Assembly (NCBI GenBank): GCA_034509495.1
Contig: CM067513.1
Span: 24,054,169 to 24,118,168 of the forward strand
Direction: 5' to 3'
From: Acestrorhynchus altus
Lineage: Eukaryota > Chordata > Actinopteri > Characiformes > Acestrorhynchidae
DNA: 64,000 bases
The number at the start of each line of letters is the position of its first letter. Position 1 is the stretch's first letter. Shown here piece after piece: positions 32,216 through 43,355 of the stretch. The translations under genes were made by a program, and so were the position numbers. The notes under the pieces were generated by a model. That model had not been told where the DNA came from, did no database searches, and saw nothing but the letters and a program-made list of their open reading frames with translations.

Positions 32216-33329
32216 ACCAAAAAAATGACCAAATATGGATGTAGCGGGGTTTGAAGGGACTGTTGGCAAATCCACCATGAGCCCTTTGGCATGGGTCCCC
32301 TCGAGTGGGAGGATCTCAATGGGACTGGGGAAGCCTCTGAGACTAACCCACAAGCAGACTGGTGGGATAATAGGGCAACTCTATTGTCACTTTTCCCCCT
32401 TTATCTGCCCCTCCACCTCTTATTTTACTCCATGTTTTCAGCCCCTTGCTTTGACTTTAACTAATTTCTTTGGTAGATTTTAACAGCTGCCCAGTTAAAA
32501 ATTAAACATAGAGAACAGAACATCACTTTCAAAGTAGAGAAATATATATATTATGCTAAAACTAAATAATAAAATAAAAGAAAAAATAGAAAGAATTAAA
32601 GACCCCAGCGAGCTGAGTTTTAGAGACTTCTGTAATGAATTCTAGCTCACTGGTGCACTATAGTTAACAGCAGATTTTCCTGTTAATTACTGAGATTAGG
32701 GCAGAGATATAAGCTGGTAACTGACTGGTGATTTATGAATGAAAATAAACCAGCGTGCTTCCCTTCGTGCTGCCAGTGAGGACCAACCAGCCTTTTCAGT
32801 GGTAAGTTCTGTAAGGGTTGCCAGTTATAAATCTCAGGGCAGAATGTTAGATTGAGTCAAGTAGCAGAGAGCACTGGCAGATGCCTTTCTATACCCTATG
32901 TCACCATAGTCCAAGACTGACAGAGTGGTTGCTTCAACTACTATTTTCCTGGCATATGTGGGGCAGACACAATTTAGTCCAACAGAGGAATCCAATGACC
33001 TGTATGATTTGACACGGTGCTTCATTTTAATGTAAGCAGCCTAAAAAGACAGGAACAGCATGTATTATTTGTGAAAGAGCACAAGAAAAAAAAATTAAGC
33101 TATTGTAAGTAGCTGTCATATAACCAGCTTCAACTAATTTTTACTAATTAGTGGACTAATAATGATATTATGATAATAATGAAATAAATAATAATAATTA
33201 GTAATACTAATAACGAGTACCTCATTAGCCTGATGACACTGTTAGCTGAACTTTTTGCCAACAGTTTAACTCAAATATATACCAAATGGCATTATCCCAC
33301 AAACTATGAGGTTAAACTAAAGCTCTAAA
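32216..33329. other. Gene-free stretch
   Basis: After the possible leader remnant no repeat family or exon was recognised. 32500-32600 and 33050-33230 are strongly AT-rich. Confidence 0.4.
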
Positions 33330-34770
33330 AATATTGAAGGAGCTGCCCAGTTCTGTGAGTGTCTCATGCATGGAGTAGGAGTTGTTCTCCATCACTGATG
33401 CAAACTTGGCAAACATCCTTTGTCTCCCACAACCTGCACTAAGTCCAAGAGCTTCCCTGGACAGAGCTGGCCCTCTCTATGAGTTTGTTTAGTCTCTTCC
33501 TGTCTAACATCAAAATTCTGCTATCCCAGCAGACCACACCATGAAATATGGTAGATACCATCACTGTCTTAAATAAGGTTAACTAGGAGTGCTCCCTGCA
33601 CTCCAAATGGCCTCAGTTTCCTCAGTAGGTGCAGTCTGCTCTGGCCTCTTTTGTAAAGTGCAGTGGTGTTAACGGACCAGTCCAGTTTGGTGTTTAAGTG
33701 AACACCCAGATACTTATAACAGTCTACTCTCTCAGTGTTCATTCTGTGGATGTTCACTGATGGAGGGGTGTGTCTGCATCTGTGGAAATCCACCACAAGT
33801 TCTTTGGTCTTCCCCATGTTTTTCTGGAGGTGGTTCTACAGACACCAGTCCACAAAGTCCTGAAATCGGATCTGTTTACTCACAGTCCTCCTCAGTAGTT
33901 GACGCGTTATCAGACAAACTTCTGAACTGTACATGAAATCTGCAGTGTACAGGGTGATGAGAAACAGTAACAGGACCATATGTTGAGGTGCTCCTCTGCT
34001 GATGACCACCTTGTCTCAAAGACAAGTCTCATGCCCTCGCAGTCTATGGTCAGTTGGTGAGGCAGTCCGATGTCCAGTTTTACAGGCTTGTCCTTCAGTA
34101 GCCCAGGCTGTATGGGGTTAAAGGCACTGGAGAAGGCAAAGAAGGCAATTATCTCAGTGTTCCCAGGATGTAAAGTCAACTGAAGAGGATCCATGGACGC
34201 ACTCACCAGAGGGCAAAGATGGTACCATTGACTTAATCAAAAAAGAAGTCAGCACCTCCAACTTGTAGCTGTTAAGGTTCTTGGGGTGCTGCCTTTTCGC
34301 TACAGGTACCAAACAAGTTGCTTTCCACATCTATAGTAATCTTCCCAACTACACCACAGAGCTGACCTGCGTGGGTCTTGAGGAGCCTTGCACTAATGCC
34401 ATGCAGACATACAGTTTTCCTCATCTTGATTTTTCAAAAACAGACTTTGAGAGAGAGAGTTTGTTCATCACGTTCTGGTTCCACACCAGCTGGGAGTCAG
34501 GTTTCTTGTGGTCAGAGATAGTTTTACGGACTTTCCACAATCCAGTGACACTATTCTGTTGTAGTTGATCTTCCAGCTTCCTCCTATAGCTGGTATCACC
34601 CTCCCTGATCTTCCTTCTCATTTCCCTCTCCACAGCTTTCTTTTTATCCTTGTCACCTGATCAGAAGGCCCTCTTGTTCTCTTTTAGGAGATCCTTTATA
34701 TCAGGATTTATCCCTGGCTTGTTGTTGGAGAAACACAGAATGGTCTTAGTGTTTTTTTCCACACAGAAGT
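33330..34770 (-). mobile_element. Degenerate CR1/L2/Rex1-like LINE
   Basis: Minus-strand reading from 34770: an endonuclease-RT linker (KREMRRKIREGDTSYRRKLED-like), then RT remnants to 33560, then a 3' non-coding part to about 33330 matching the usual position of the final RT and UTR sequence. It is 5'-truncated and riddled with frameshifts. It is related to, but clearly different from, the L2 copy at 5750-8660, for example in VDCYKYLGVHLNTKLDW against VDSYKYLGLWLDSKLDW. Confidence 0.75.
33569..34206 (-). pseudogene. LINE reverse transcriptase remnant with altered active-site motif
   Basis: Motif A reads FAFSSAFNPIQPGLLKDK, so the catalytic Asp expected before FSSAFN is Ala. The active-site FADD motif is missing between VQKF and the next block. 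Motifs D and E remain as GKTKELVVDF and VDCYKYLGVHLNTKLDW, followed by GQSRLHLLRKLRPFGVQG. The blocks lie in at least two frames. It cannot encode an active enzyme. Confidence 0.75.
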
Positions 34771-34884
34771 TAACCTAGAAGTTAACCCAGAAGTTAACTT
34801 AAAAATAAGTAAAGGAAGAAAGCATTGAAATGAAAAGTTTATTTACTATTTTTGTCAAACTTTGTTAAAAACTTTGTTCACATT

Positions 34885-35330
34885 TGTCATGTATCAGTCC
34901 TGTTGACCTTCTGTCTTCCTGTCTTGTCTTTGTTTTGTCTTTCCCCCATATGCTTCTGTTTTGTTTTGTTTTGATCCTTCTCCACCCTTGCTCCACCCAT
35001 TTCCATCTGTGCCTGCCTCTTCATTATCTTGTTCCAGATGTGTACAGTGTTCTTGTATTTAAGACCCTTTGTTTCAGTCTGTCTTGGTCAGTCCTTTTGT
35101 TTCTTTATAGACCCTGTCAGTTTGTTCATTTGTTCTTTCGATGGTTTGTTCATTCATTCATTTCTTTGTAAGTAAGTCTGGTTCCATGCGGTTCCATTGT
35201 TTGTCTAGGTTCAGTGTCAGTGTATTTTATGTTAATTTGAGTACATTTGTCTGTTTGTATCCACTGTTTGTTTTCCTTTGTTATTAAACCCTGAACCTCA
35301 GCATGCACTTCCACTCCTTTGTCTTCAAAA
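34885..35330 (+). mobile_element. Solo-LTR-like element
   Basis: Starts TGTCATGTATCAGTCC, has GTATTTAAGACCC as a TATA-type box near 35055 followed by TCAGTCTGTCTTGGTCAGTC, and a TTATTAAACCC polyadenylation-type signal near 35280. The order and TGTCA start match the LTR at 28709-29008 on the other strand, although the sequence is a different family. The 3' end is estimated. Confidence 0.5.
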
Positions 35331-35399
35331 ATCAAATTTGGTCCACATAGTGTTAAATTTGTATCCATGAATCAGGATCAGGAGTGAGGATCAAACTCA

Positions 35400-36290
35400 A
35401 TCTCCCAGAGATAAAGCCAACAGTAACACAGTAACACAACTGTTAGGTGGTACCAAATGAAACAGATAACATTGATTATAGAGTCTTAATATATTGTCAT
35501 CAAAAGCTTTCTTGTCTGTTTTTTTTCCCCCAAACTGACGCAAACATGATATACAAACATATCATAATGAATTGAGCAAAATAAATAGTCTAGAATTAAA
35601 TGTACCATTTCTGACCTACAAGGTTCTAACACAAGGTTACAACACTGACAATGTGCTCATGATCTTTACAGCTCCATCTTTCTTCCCAGCAACCAAGACA
35701 GCAAATGCTTGCATCTCCAGGGCAACTCATGCTCAGTTTAGGCTTGAGTCAAGTGCATTATCTCCCATAATTCTTCAAAAAGAAAAAGCATTTTCTTTCA
35801 GTCACTGGCAGCTGCAGAATCATAGTAGATGCAGCTAATAATGAGCACAGAATAGAGTTTGTCTTTTTTCATTTGTCTCCTCTGATGAACTGATAAATGT
35901 GCCCTGGCCTCCAGTGTGTTCACTCTATTTCAATGCACTGGGGGTTTCTAATTTTTGCATATTGACTCGATCATTTAATAAAAAAACTTGACCTGCAGAG
36001 CTGGTGGTGCAGAATGGACTTGCATGGAAATGCATATTCCATGAAAATGGACTTGAAACTGGTAGAGGGAAGCATGGCTTTTTTGCCTGGCTGGTTTGGT
36101 TAGTCAAATGATGGCTCAGTTTTCTCTCTGTGTATCGTTAATACTTGAATGCTAAAGCTCTTTATTTTTACTGTTTGTAATACATGCAAAATGATCCAAA
36201 AGAGGAATAAAAGTTCAGAGTTTCAGACAAATCGTTCATAAATAAGAAGATATAAATGAGCAGAAAGAATGAAGTGGACAGAGATAAGGA
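35400..36290. other. Gene-free stretch
   Basis: No exon or repeat family was recognised. 35590-35860 has a short non-repetitive block (GGCAACTCATGCTCAGTTTA) with no coding signal. Confidence 0.4.
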
Positions 36291-36292
36291 CA

Positions 36293-36299
36293 CAGAGAC

Positions 36300-36378
<79 letters not shown>

Positions 36379-36396
36379 GACAGAGACAGAGAGAGG
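36293..36396. repeat. (GA)n microsatellite with CAGA interruptions
   Basis: A purine array of about 100 bp: a core of uninterrupted GA (36317-36370) flanked by GACAGA and GAAAGA variants. Confidence 0.97.
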
Positions 36397-36489
36397 TAGG
36401 GCTGGAGAGAGCTGAGAGGTGACCTGGAGGTGGGGTGTTAAAAAATTCCGGTTTTCTGACTGCTTTGAAGTTTAATTGGCCATTTCTCT

Positions 36490-36670
36490 CCAGACGTGAG
36501 GAGAGCACAGGCTGCCTTAACAGCTCTGTCAGCCTGCGGAGGACCGCAGATCAAAGGGGCTGCGCTGGACATCCACCCCATGGAGAGGAAGTGTCTGTAT
36601 GTGTATGTGCACTGCATGAATATGCCCCTCTCCCTCTGCCTCTCTGAACATGTGGGTCCTAGTCCGCTGA
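36490..36670. other. Repeat-free block with possible regulatory character
   Basis: GC-balanced, single-copy in this window. It includes AGATCAAAGGGG (36548-36559), which contains the TCF/LEF core ATCAAAG. Open frames on both strands are short and show no family. Confidence 0.25.
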
Positions 36671-36815
36671 ACAAAACCTCTGGCACTGTCTAAATAACCC
36701 AATATAAGTTTAGACCAAGCCTTGTATGACAGGATACTCTAAGCTTTGTTCAAATCAAATGTTTCCTGACCTGAAGAACAGCTGTTTACTCAGGTCCAAC
36801 TCTCTCACATGGGTA

Positions 36816-37410
36816 TACAGATCAACCATACTATTGTGACCACTTCCTTGTTTGTAATCTCACTGTTCATTTGATCAGTTCCACTGGCCATACAGGAGCA
36901 TTGTTTCTGTAATCATAGACTGTAAATACTTAACCTCCTTTCACCCTGATCTTCAAAGATCAGGACCCCACAGGACCACCACAGAGCAGGTATTATGTGG
37001 GTAGTCAGTCATTCTCAGCAGTGCAGCGACACTGACATGATGGTGGTGTGTTAGTGTCTGCTGGAGTTTTTAAACCTCTCAGTTTCACTTCATTAGTTGG
37101 AGCAGTTACGTACGAGTGGAGTGGAATGAGTTAGGTAGATTGGACAATGAGTGTTGAAACACTCCAGCTGTGCTGCTGTGTCTGGTAACAAATTACCACC
37201 TACTCACAAAATATTTCCTGTCTGGTGGTCCCATGGGATCCTGACCATTTAAGAACAGGGTGAAAGGAGGATAACAAAATATTCAGAAAAACAGGTTGAC
37301 TACAGTCTGTAATTATACAATTACAAATTGCTCTTGTGTGGTAAGAGGAGCTGATGAAATGGTCAGTGAATGGTGAAATGAGGAGGGGTTTGTTATGGTT
37401 GATCTGTGTA
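36816..37410. mobile_element. Full-length MITE family M2, TA target duplication
   Basis: A 595-bp non-coding element bounded by TACAGATCAACCATA on the left and GGTTGATCTGTGTA on the right, inverted complements apart from a two-base gap. It is flanked by TA on each side (36814-36815 and 37411-37412), the signature of Tc1/mariner-type insertion. Subterminal blocks are also inverted: CTGATCTTCAAAGATCAGGA and CACCACAGAGCAGG on the left answer GGATCCTGACCATTTAAGAA and related sequence on the right. No transposase. Confidence 0.75.
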
Positions 37411-37579
37411 TAATGTTATTTCATATTTCAGGACTTTTTTTTCTTTATTTTAATGTACTGACTGACAATCTTATATATGCTTTGTTGAATTCCTATGTGT
37501 CGTTAATATTGCTTTACTCCAGTGACATGACTTCAACTATGAATAAAAAAATAGGCTGCCAAATTCGGAGCCAGAGTCT

Positions 37580-37715
37580 GTCTGGGGTGCACATCTCCAG
37601 TCCTGGAGGGCTGATTTCCAGCAAGGTTTGGTAGTTGCCTTATTCAAACACACCTGATCCAACTCATCACAAATTGCTGCTCCAGTACTGGAGTTGTGCA
37701 CCCCTGCCCAAAGGT
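37580..37715. mobile_element. Short palindromic MITE, probably hAT-type
   Basis: GGGGTGCACATCTCCAGTCC, TGGAGGGCTGATTTCCAGCA and CACACCTGATCCAACTCATC are followed by CCAGTACTGGAGTTGTGCAC and CCCTGCC. The ends are inverted (GGGGTGCACATCTCCAGT against ACTGGAGTTGTGCACCCC). Non-coding. Slivers of it appear near 3390. Confidence 0.6.
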
Positions 37716-37899
37716 GACATCTCGCAGAAATAAAAAATAAGTGGTGGCCACGACTCAGTAAGGCCGACGTCACACAAAATTCGTTGGTTTTCATTCATCT
37801 GGGGGCCTTGAGGGGGGCATGTAGGGCCCCAGGCACACAGGTACATCTTTCAATGCCCTCCAACACTCCTGCCGGAACCGAAATTCATCCATCCGTTCA

Positions 37900-38420
37900 T
37901 CTGTTTTTTTTAAGAATTTCCCCCCACACTGTTAAATGACGAAGCAGCATCTGGCTGAATGTTATTTGTTCCTTTTTTGTAATAAAAAGGCTGATGGGGG
38001 ATTTCATCCACCCTCCCACCCTCTCCCAGGTGTCATATGATGAATGTAATTTGTCTGGCTTTTGTAACGAAAAGTCTGCAGGGGGAATTTGGAAAAGGTG
38101 GAAACCCTTACTAAATAATGGCTGCAATTTTTTATTTATGTGGCATGTCACCTTAGGGGCTCCAAAAAAATTGAAAATGCGCCAATATCAGCACAGGGAA
38201 AACGAACTGTTTGAATTAGACACTGGAAATGGAAAGAGAGTTTGGAAGAAAATGGACTGTTTTGTCACTGAAACAAATGGGGATAGGTGGGGCTACACGT
38301 CATACTGCAACCAGCCAGCAAAGGCGATAGACCTATTGAGACACTTTTCAGAGAGGCTGCATTGTCTACGTGCCATTTGGTCAGACCTGGGACATTCATT
38401 GACACAAAAAATCTGAACCA
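37900..38420. other. Repeat-poor block with a diverged direct duplication
   Basis: Contains an old direct repeat: GAATGTTATTTGTTCCTTTT followed by TTGTAATAAAAAGGCTGATG (37956-37997) against GAATGTAATTTGTCTGGCTT followed by TTGTAACGAAAAGTCTGCAG (38041-38080), spaced about 84 bp. Otherwise single-copy. An open frame across 37994-38416 on the plus strand has no recognisable domain and I do not call a gene. Confidence 0.35.
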
Positions 38421-38938
38421 TATATGCCGAAATATCAGAAGGATAAAAAAAAGTGGAAGAGAAATTGAGCAATGACAGACACAAACATTGGAAACAAACA
38501 TTCTGGGTAGCATGGAGGTTCTGAACCAGCACCACATCAGACAACCTTCTCAACCTTTTGTGTTTTGGCAGGTTTGTCCTCTGTCCTGTCCTGTACCTTT
38601 CTTTCTCCTCTCGGTTCCCCTGCTGTTCCTCTTTTCTTTTCTTTTCACTTTGACATATCTGATTAGCAGATTTTTGGCAATTGCACAAAAGCAGGAGCAT
38701 GACTGCCATCATGCTGAGCTCTCTTGGACAGAGTGCAGTGTTCATTATCACTTCACAAGACTGAAGGCGGTCAGGGAAAGCGACAGAGCCATTACATGTT
38801 GAGATGCAATAAGAGTCACACAGAGAAAGAAAATATTCATAATTAAGGCGCTTACCCAGTGCGGCAGGCTGCCCTCTCGCTGTCAGAGAAAACGAGGGAG
38901 AGAGAGTTCAACTCGACTTGCATTAATCTCCATTTACA

Positions 38939-38939
<1 letters not shown>
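38421..38939. other. Gene-free stretch
   Basis: No repeat family or exon recognised. Pyrimidine-rich at 38580-38650. Confidence 0.35.

Positions 38940-38989
<50 letters not shown>
38940..38989. repeat. (CA)n microsatellite
   Basis: About 24 CA dinucleotides, continuing imperfectly to about 39017 (ACATAAACACACACACATAC). Confidence 0.97.
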
Positions 38990-38993
<4 letters not shown>

Positions 38994-39367
38994 TAAACAC
39001 ACACACATACACACATTACTAAACGAGGGGTGACAAGGTATGCTCACAGCTTGTTATAACATGCTTTTGCGTTCATTGCATTTCCTCTTCTTTACACTGA
39101 AACTGTGCTTTCCTTCAACATGGCCTATGAAAGAAAACCACTAGAGCAACCTGTTGCGAGAAAACAGAACAAATCATAGTGCTGACAGTATACCTGTAGG
39201 TGACAGATTGAGAGAGAAAACATATTGATGCTGCCGTCCTGAAAAGTGATATGACCAAATATGTGTATATGTGTATTTATTAACATTTTGGTTGTTCCAT
39301 ACAGTCATCATAAACACACTTTGACTAACTTTAAACATGTGGACTTTTATCTTCATTTTAACTATTT

Positions 39368-39380
39368 ACATTATAATATA
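39368..39380. repeat. Left 13-bp target-site duplication of Rex3
   Basis: ACATTATAATATA directly precedes the (TCCA)n tail of the Rex3 element and is repeated exactly at 42428-42440 on the other side. Confidence 0.92.
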
Positions 39381-39412
39381 TCCATCCATCCATCCATCCA
39401 TCTTCTTCCGCT

Positions 39413-39838
39413 TTATCCGGGGCCGGGTCGCGGGGGCAGCAGTCTAAGCAGGGAAGCCCAGACTTCCCTCTCCCCCGACACCTCAGCCAGCTCCCCAGGA
39501 GGGACCCTGAGGCGTTCCCAGGCCAGCCGAGAGACATAGTCCCTCCAGCGTGTCCTGGGTCTACCTCGCGGTCTCCTCCCGGTAGGACGTGCCTGGAACT
39601 CCCCCCCAGGGAGATGCCCAGGGGGCATCCGAAACAGATGCCCGAGCCACCCCAACTGGTTCCTCTCGATGTAGAGGAGCAGTGGCTCTACTCCGAGTTC
39701 CTTCCGGGTAGCCGAGGATCTCACCCTATCTCTAAGGGAGCGCCCGGCCACCCTGCGGAGGAAACTCATTTCGGCCGCTTGTATCCGCGATCTTGTCCTT
39801 TCGGTCATTACCCACAGTTCATGGCCATAGGTGAGGGT
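39413..39838 (-). pseudogene. Rex3 C-terminal domain, separate frame
   Basis: Continues the Rex3 protein after a frameshift near 39830-39840. Blocks include MTERTRSRIQAAEMSFLRRV, RKELGVEPLLLYIERNQLGW, LGHLFRMPPG and GRRPRGRPRTRWRDYV. This is the Arg-rich C-terminal region after the RT in RTE-clade elements, with a putative nucleic-acid-binding role. It ends SLLRLLPPRPGPG, just before the 3' tail. Confidence 0.85.
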
Positions 39839-41650
39839 GGGAACGTAGATTGACCAGTAAATCGGACCACAATGGACCGGTACACCGACCGCATGACTGT
39901 GGCGGCAGCACCGATCCGTCTGTCAATCTCACGCTCCCTCTCACCCCCACTCGTGAACAAGACCCCGAGATACTTGAACTCCTCCACTTGGGGCAGGACA
40001 ACTCCACCGATCTGGAGAGGGCAAGCCACCCTTTTCCGGTCGAGAACCATGGCCTCAGATTTGGAGGTGCTGATTCGCATCCCAGCCGCTTCACACTCAG
40101 CTACGAACCGCTCCAATGCCTGCTGAAGGTCCTGGCCTGAAGAAGCCATCAGGACAACATCATCCGCAAAAAGCAGAGATGATATCCTGTGGTTCCCAAA
40201 CTGGACCCCCTCCGGCCCCTGGCTGTGCCTAGAAATTCTGTCCATAAAGGTTATGAACAGAACCGGTGACAAAGGGCAGCCCTGCCGGAGTCCAACATGC
40301 ACCGGGAACAGGCCCGATTTAGTGCCGGCAATGTGCACCAGGCTCCTGCTCCGGTCGTACAAGGACCTGACAGCCCTTAACAGAAGGCCCCGGACCCCAT
40401 ATTCCCGGAGCACCCCCCACAGAATACCCCGAGGGACACGGTCGAATGCCTTCTCCAAATCCACAAAACACATGTGGACTGGTTGGGCAAACTCCCATGA
40501 ACCCTCGAGCACCCTCCGGAGGGTATAGAGCTGGTCCAGTGACTTGAGATACTCTGGGCGGATCTCATCCACCCCTGGAGCCCCACCACTGAAGAGCTTA
40601 CAGACCACCTCAGTGACTTCAGCCCGGGTGATGGGCGAGTCCTCCTCAGAGTCCTCAGCCTCACCTTCTACATTAGAAGACGTGATGGTGGGGTTAAGGA
40701 GGTCCTCGAAGTATTCCTTCCACTGCCCAACGATATCCCCGGTCGAGGTCAGCAGCTCCCCGCCCGCACTGTAAACAGTGTCGGCAGGGTACTGCTTCCC
40801 CCTCCTGAGGCGCCGGACGGTTTGCCAGAATCGCTTCGGGGCCAACCGATAGTCCTTTTCCAGGGCCTCCCCGAACTCCTCCCAGCTCCTGGTTTTTGCC
40901 TCCTTGACCGCCCTAGCAGCAGCACGATTAGCCTCTCGGTACCTGTCGGCTGCGTCGGAAGACCCAGTGGCCAACATGGCCCGATAGGTCATCTTCTTCA
41001 GCTTGATGGCATCCCTTACTTCCGGTGTCCACCACCGGGTTCGGGGATTGCCGCCAGGGCAGGCACCAGTGACCTTACGCCCGCAGCTCCGGACGGCCGC
41101 GTCAACAATGGAGGTTGAGAACCTGGTCCACTCAGACTCAATGTCCCCCGCCTCCCCAGGTAGCTGTGAGAAGCTCTCCCGGAGGTGGGAGTTGAAAGTT
41201 TCCCTGACAGGGGGCTCAGCCAGACGTTCCCAGCAGACCCGCAGGATACGTTTCGGCCTGCCAGGTCTCTCCTGCCTGCCCCTCCGCCAGTGGATCCAAC
41301 TCACCACCAGGTAGTGATCGGTTGACAACTCTGCCCCTCTCTTCACCCGAGTGTCCAAGACATAGGGCCGGAGCTCAGATGAGACAATAACAAAGTCTAT
41401 CATTGATCTCCGGCCTAGGGCATCCTGGTGCCATGTGCACTTATGGACGACCCTATGCTCGAACATGGTGTTCGTTATGGACAATCTGTAACTGGTGCAG
41501 AAGTCCAACAACAGAACTCCGCTCGGGTTCTGATCGGGGAGGCCGTTCCTCCCAATCACCCCTCTCCAGGTGTCACTGTCATCGCCCACGTGGGCGTTGA
41601 AGTCCCCCAGCAGAACAACGGCGTCCTCAGTTGGGGCACTTTCCAGTACC
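39830..41650 (-). pseudogene. Rex3 endonuclease C-terminal half and reverse transcriptase, internally deleted
   Basis: The open minus-strand frame runs from about 41709; authentic Rex3 sequence begins near 41650. Endonuclease blocks: VVLLGDFNAHVGDD (GDFN), GRRSMIDFVIVSS and STDHYLVV (terminal TDH). After a linker rich in basic residues, EIRPEYLKSLD is joined directly to QLYTLRRVLEG at about plus 40540. The RT N-terminal blocks normally lying between them are missing. Downstream RT motifs are intact: VDLEKAFDRVP (motif A), GLRQGCPLSPVLF (motif B), LLFADDVVLM (motif C, catalytic DD) and EEFKYLGVLFTS (motif E). The deletion should abolish activity although the catalytic residues remain. Confidence 0.9.
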
Positions 41651-42004
41651 CCCCCCCAAGGACCCCAAGAAGGTCTGGTACTCTGCACTGCCATTCGGCC
41701 CGTAGGCACAAACTACAGTCAGAGTCCTCACTCCTACCCGAAGGCGCAGAGAGGCGACCCTCTCGTTCACTGGGGTAAACTCCAACACGAGACAGCTGAG
41801 ATGGGGAGCTATAAGCAAGCCCACACCAGCCCGGCGTCTCTCCCCCTGGGCAACTCCAGAGTAGTGGAGGGTCCAACCCTTCTCGAGGAGTTGGGTTCCA
41901 GAGCCCAAGCTGTGCGTGGAAGTGAGCCCGACTATCTCTAGCCGGTACCTCTCGACCTCCCGCACAAGCTCATTCTCCTTCCCCCCAGCGAGGTGACGTC
42001 CCAA
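41640..42004 (-). pseudogene. Rex3 endonuclease N-terminal half
   Basis: Frame from the ATG at 42004: MGRHLAGGKENELVREVERY, then AGVGLLIAPHL and LTVVCAYGPNG, the first blocks of the RTE endonuclease. The catalytic Glu block, normally ETH-like, reads STHS. The frame is lost at a run of nine C (plus 41649-41657) and resumes one frame over as VLESAPTEDAVVLLGDFN. Confidence 0.85.
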
Positions 42005-42427
42005 CAGCTAGCCGCTGTGTCCAGGGATCGGGCCGCCGAGGACCCCGCCCTCGACCGCCACCCAATCCACAAAGCACCCGACCCCAATGGTTTCCTCTGT
42101 GGGTGGTGGGCCCACAGGAGGAATGGCCCACGTTGCCTCTTTGGGCAAAGACCCGGCCACCAGACGCTCGCTCCCGAGCCCCGACCCCAGGCCTGGCTCC
42201 AGGGTGGGGCCCCGGTTGCGCCGTACCGGGCGACATTACGGGGCCTTTTTTCTGATGTTTCATTGGAGTTTTTCGAACTGCTCTTGGTCGGGCCCGTCAC
42301 CTTGGACCTGTTTGCCATGGGAGACCCTGACAGGGGGTGAAAATTTAACCCCCGGGCAACATAGCTCCTCGGATCATTCTGGCACTCAAACCCCTCCACC
42401 ACGGTAAGGTGGCAGTTCAAGGAGGGG

Positions 42428-42440
42428 ACATTATAATATA
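42428..42440. repeat. Right 13-bp target-site duplication of Rex3
   Basis: ACATTATAATATA immediately after the Rex3 5' end, identical to 39368-39380. Confidence 0.92.
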
Positions 42441-43265
42441 ATTATATATAATTGTGTATAATTTTAATCATTATAACTAATCACATTAAACTGACAAAAT
42501 TATTTGTAAAATCTAATTAATAGAAATGCATTTTCCCATTCTTTCAGCTGGATGCTCCAATATCAGTCTTTGTACAGATGGTCCCCCTCTGATACAAGAG
42601 ATTGTTTTATGCCTGATACTGTATTTGTAGCCATTTTAACTAGTAATAAGTGTGTGGTTGTCCCAAATTTTTACTAATTATTACGTTTTACAAATGATTT
42701 CTAAAATACATTTCTTCAGCTTTAGTTTCAATCCTGATTTTTCACATATTTGACTGTATTCATGACTATGACTTTACACTGATGAGAATGCAAAAATGTG
42801 ATGTCACATGATATTAGTATGTTAGCTGATTTTGAAGGGAACTGGGGCATTAGCATGTCAGCTGCAGCCCTTGCCCAGAATCATTAGTGCAGTGTTAGGA
42901 TGCTGGCTACCATCCTTTTAGAAGTTTTTTAAGCTGGCCCCCAGTTTGAGTTCATGTTACATCACGTGAATTACACCCAGCACTATCCTTTTCTGAGATT
43001 CTCTGTAAGCAGACATATTTTGTTCGTGATACTGTTTTCAGGATTTTGTGCTTTATTAGAATTGCCAGTGTGAAAAGAAAAGTGACCCACAGCTCAGTGC
43101 AGTTTACTGTGGACTTCCACAGGACACCATAATCAGTCCCTGTCTCTTTTGGGTTTCCAATTAATATAGGTATATATCTTATTTTCAAGAATATACACAC
43201 AGTATATAGCCCCACTGACATACACACTCTAGGGAGTTTATGTCTTACCCTTTGTTCATGTGTTG
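42441..43265. other. Gene-free stretch with a Tc1-A trace
   Basis: 42630-42790 (TGGTTGTCCCAAATTTTTAC, TACAAATGATTTCTAAAATA, CATTTCTTCAGCTTTA, CACTGATGAG) resembles Tc1-A terminal repeats. The rest is unrecognised. Confidence 0.35.
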
Positions 43266-43269
43266 TTAA

Positions 43270-43355
43270 CCTTTGTTCATTTTTGGATTTCTGTAAAGCT
43301 GCTCTATGACCTCAGTTGTGAAAAACACCATACAAAGATTTTTGATTGACTGATA
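43270..43355 (+). mobile_element. Retroelement 3' tail, copy 3
   Basis: TTTCTGTAAAGCTGCTCTAT, GACCTCAGTTGTGAAAAACA, CCATACAAAGATTTTTGATT. Same order as 21595-21690. Confidence 0.55.

Larger units (their letters stand above)
39381..42427 (-). mobile_element. Rex3: Rex3 retrotransposon (RTE clade), both ends intact
   Basis: On the minus strand the element starts CCCCTCCTTGAACTGCCACC at 42427 and ends CGGATAAAGCGGAAGAAGAT followed by a (GGAT)n tail (plus 39381-39403). Both ends and the short GATG-type tail are characteristic of the fish retrotransposon Rex3. The sequence CGGTGACAAAGGGCAGCCCTG complement region, used to define Rex3 in many fish, is present near 40263. It is flanked by an exact 13-bp target duplication. 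It is 3.05 kb because about 80-90 codons of the RT are deleted, and two frameshifts further inactivate it. Confidence 0.95.

Noticed and set aside
37994..38416. 140-codon plus-strand frame in a repeat-poor block
   Set aside because: No domain, no splice or start context, and an equally long frame exists on the other strand. More consistent with non-coding sequence.
40253..41118. Plus-strand open frames inside Rex3
   Set aside because: They are antisense to the clearly conserved Rex3 RT and endonuclease; GC-rich coding DNA often leaves the other strand open.
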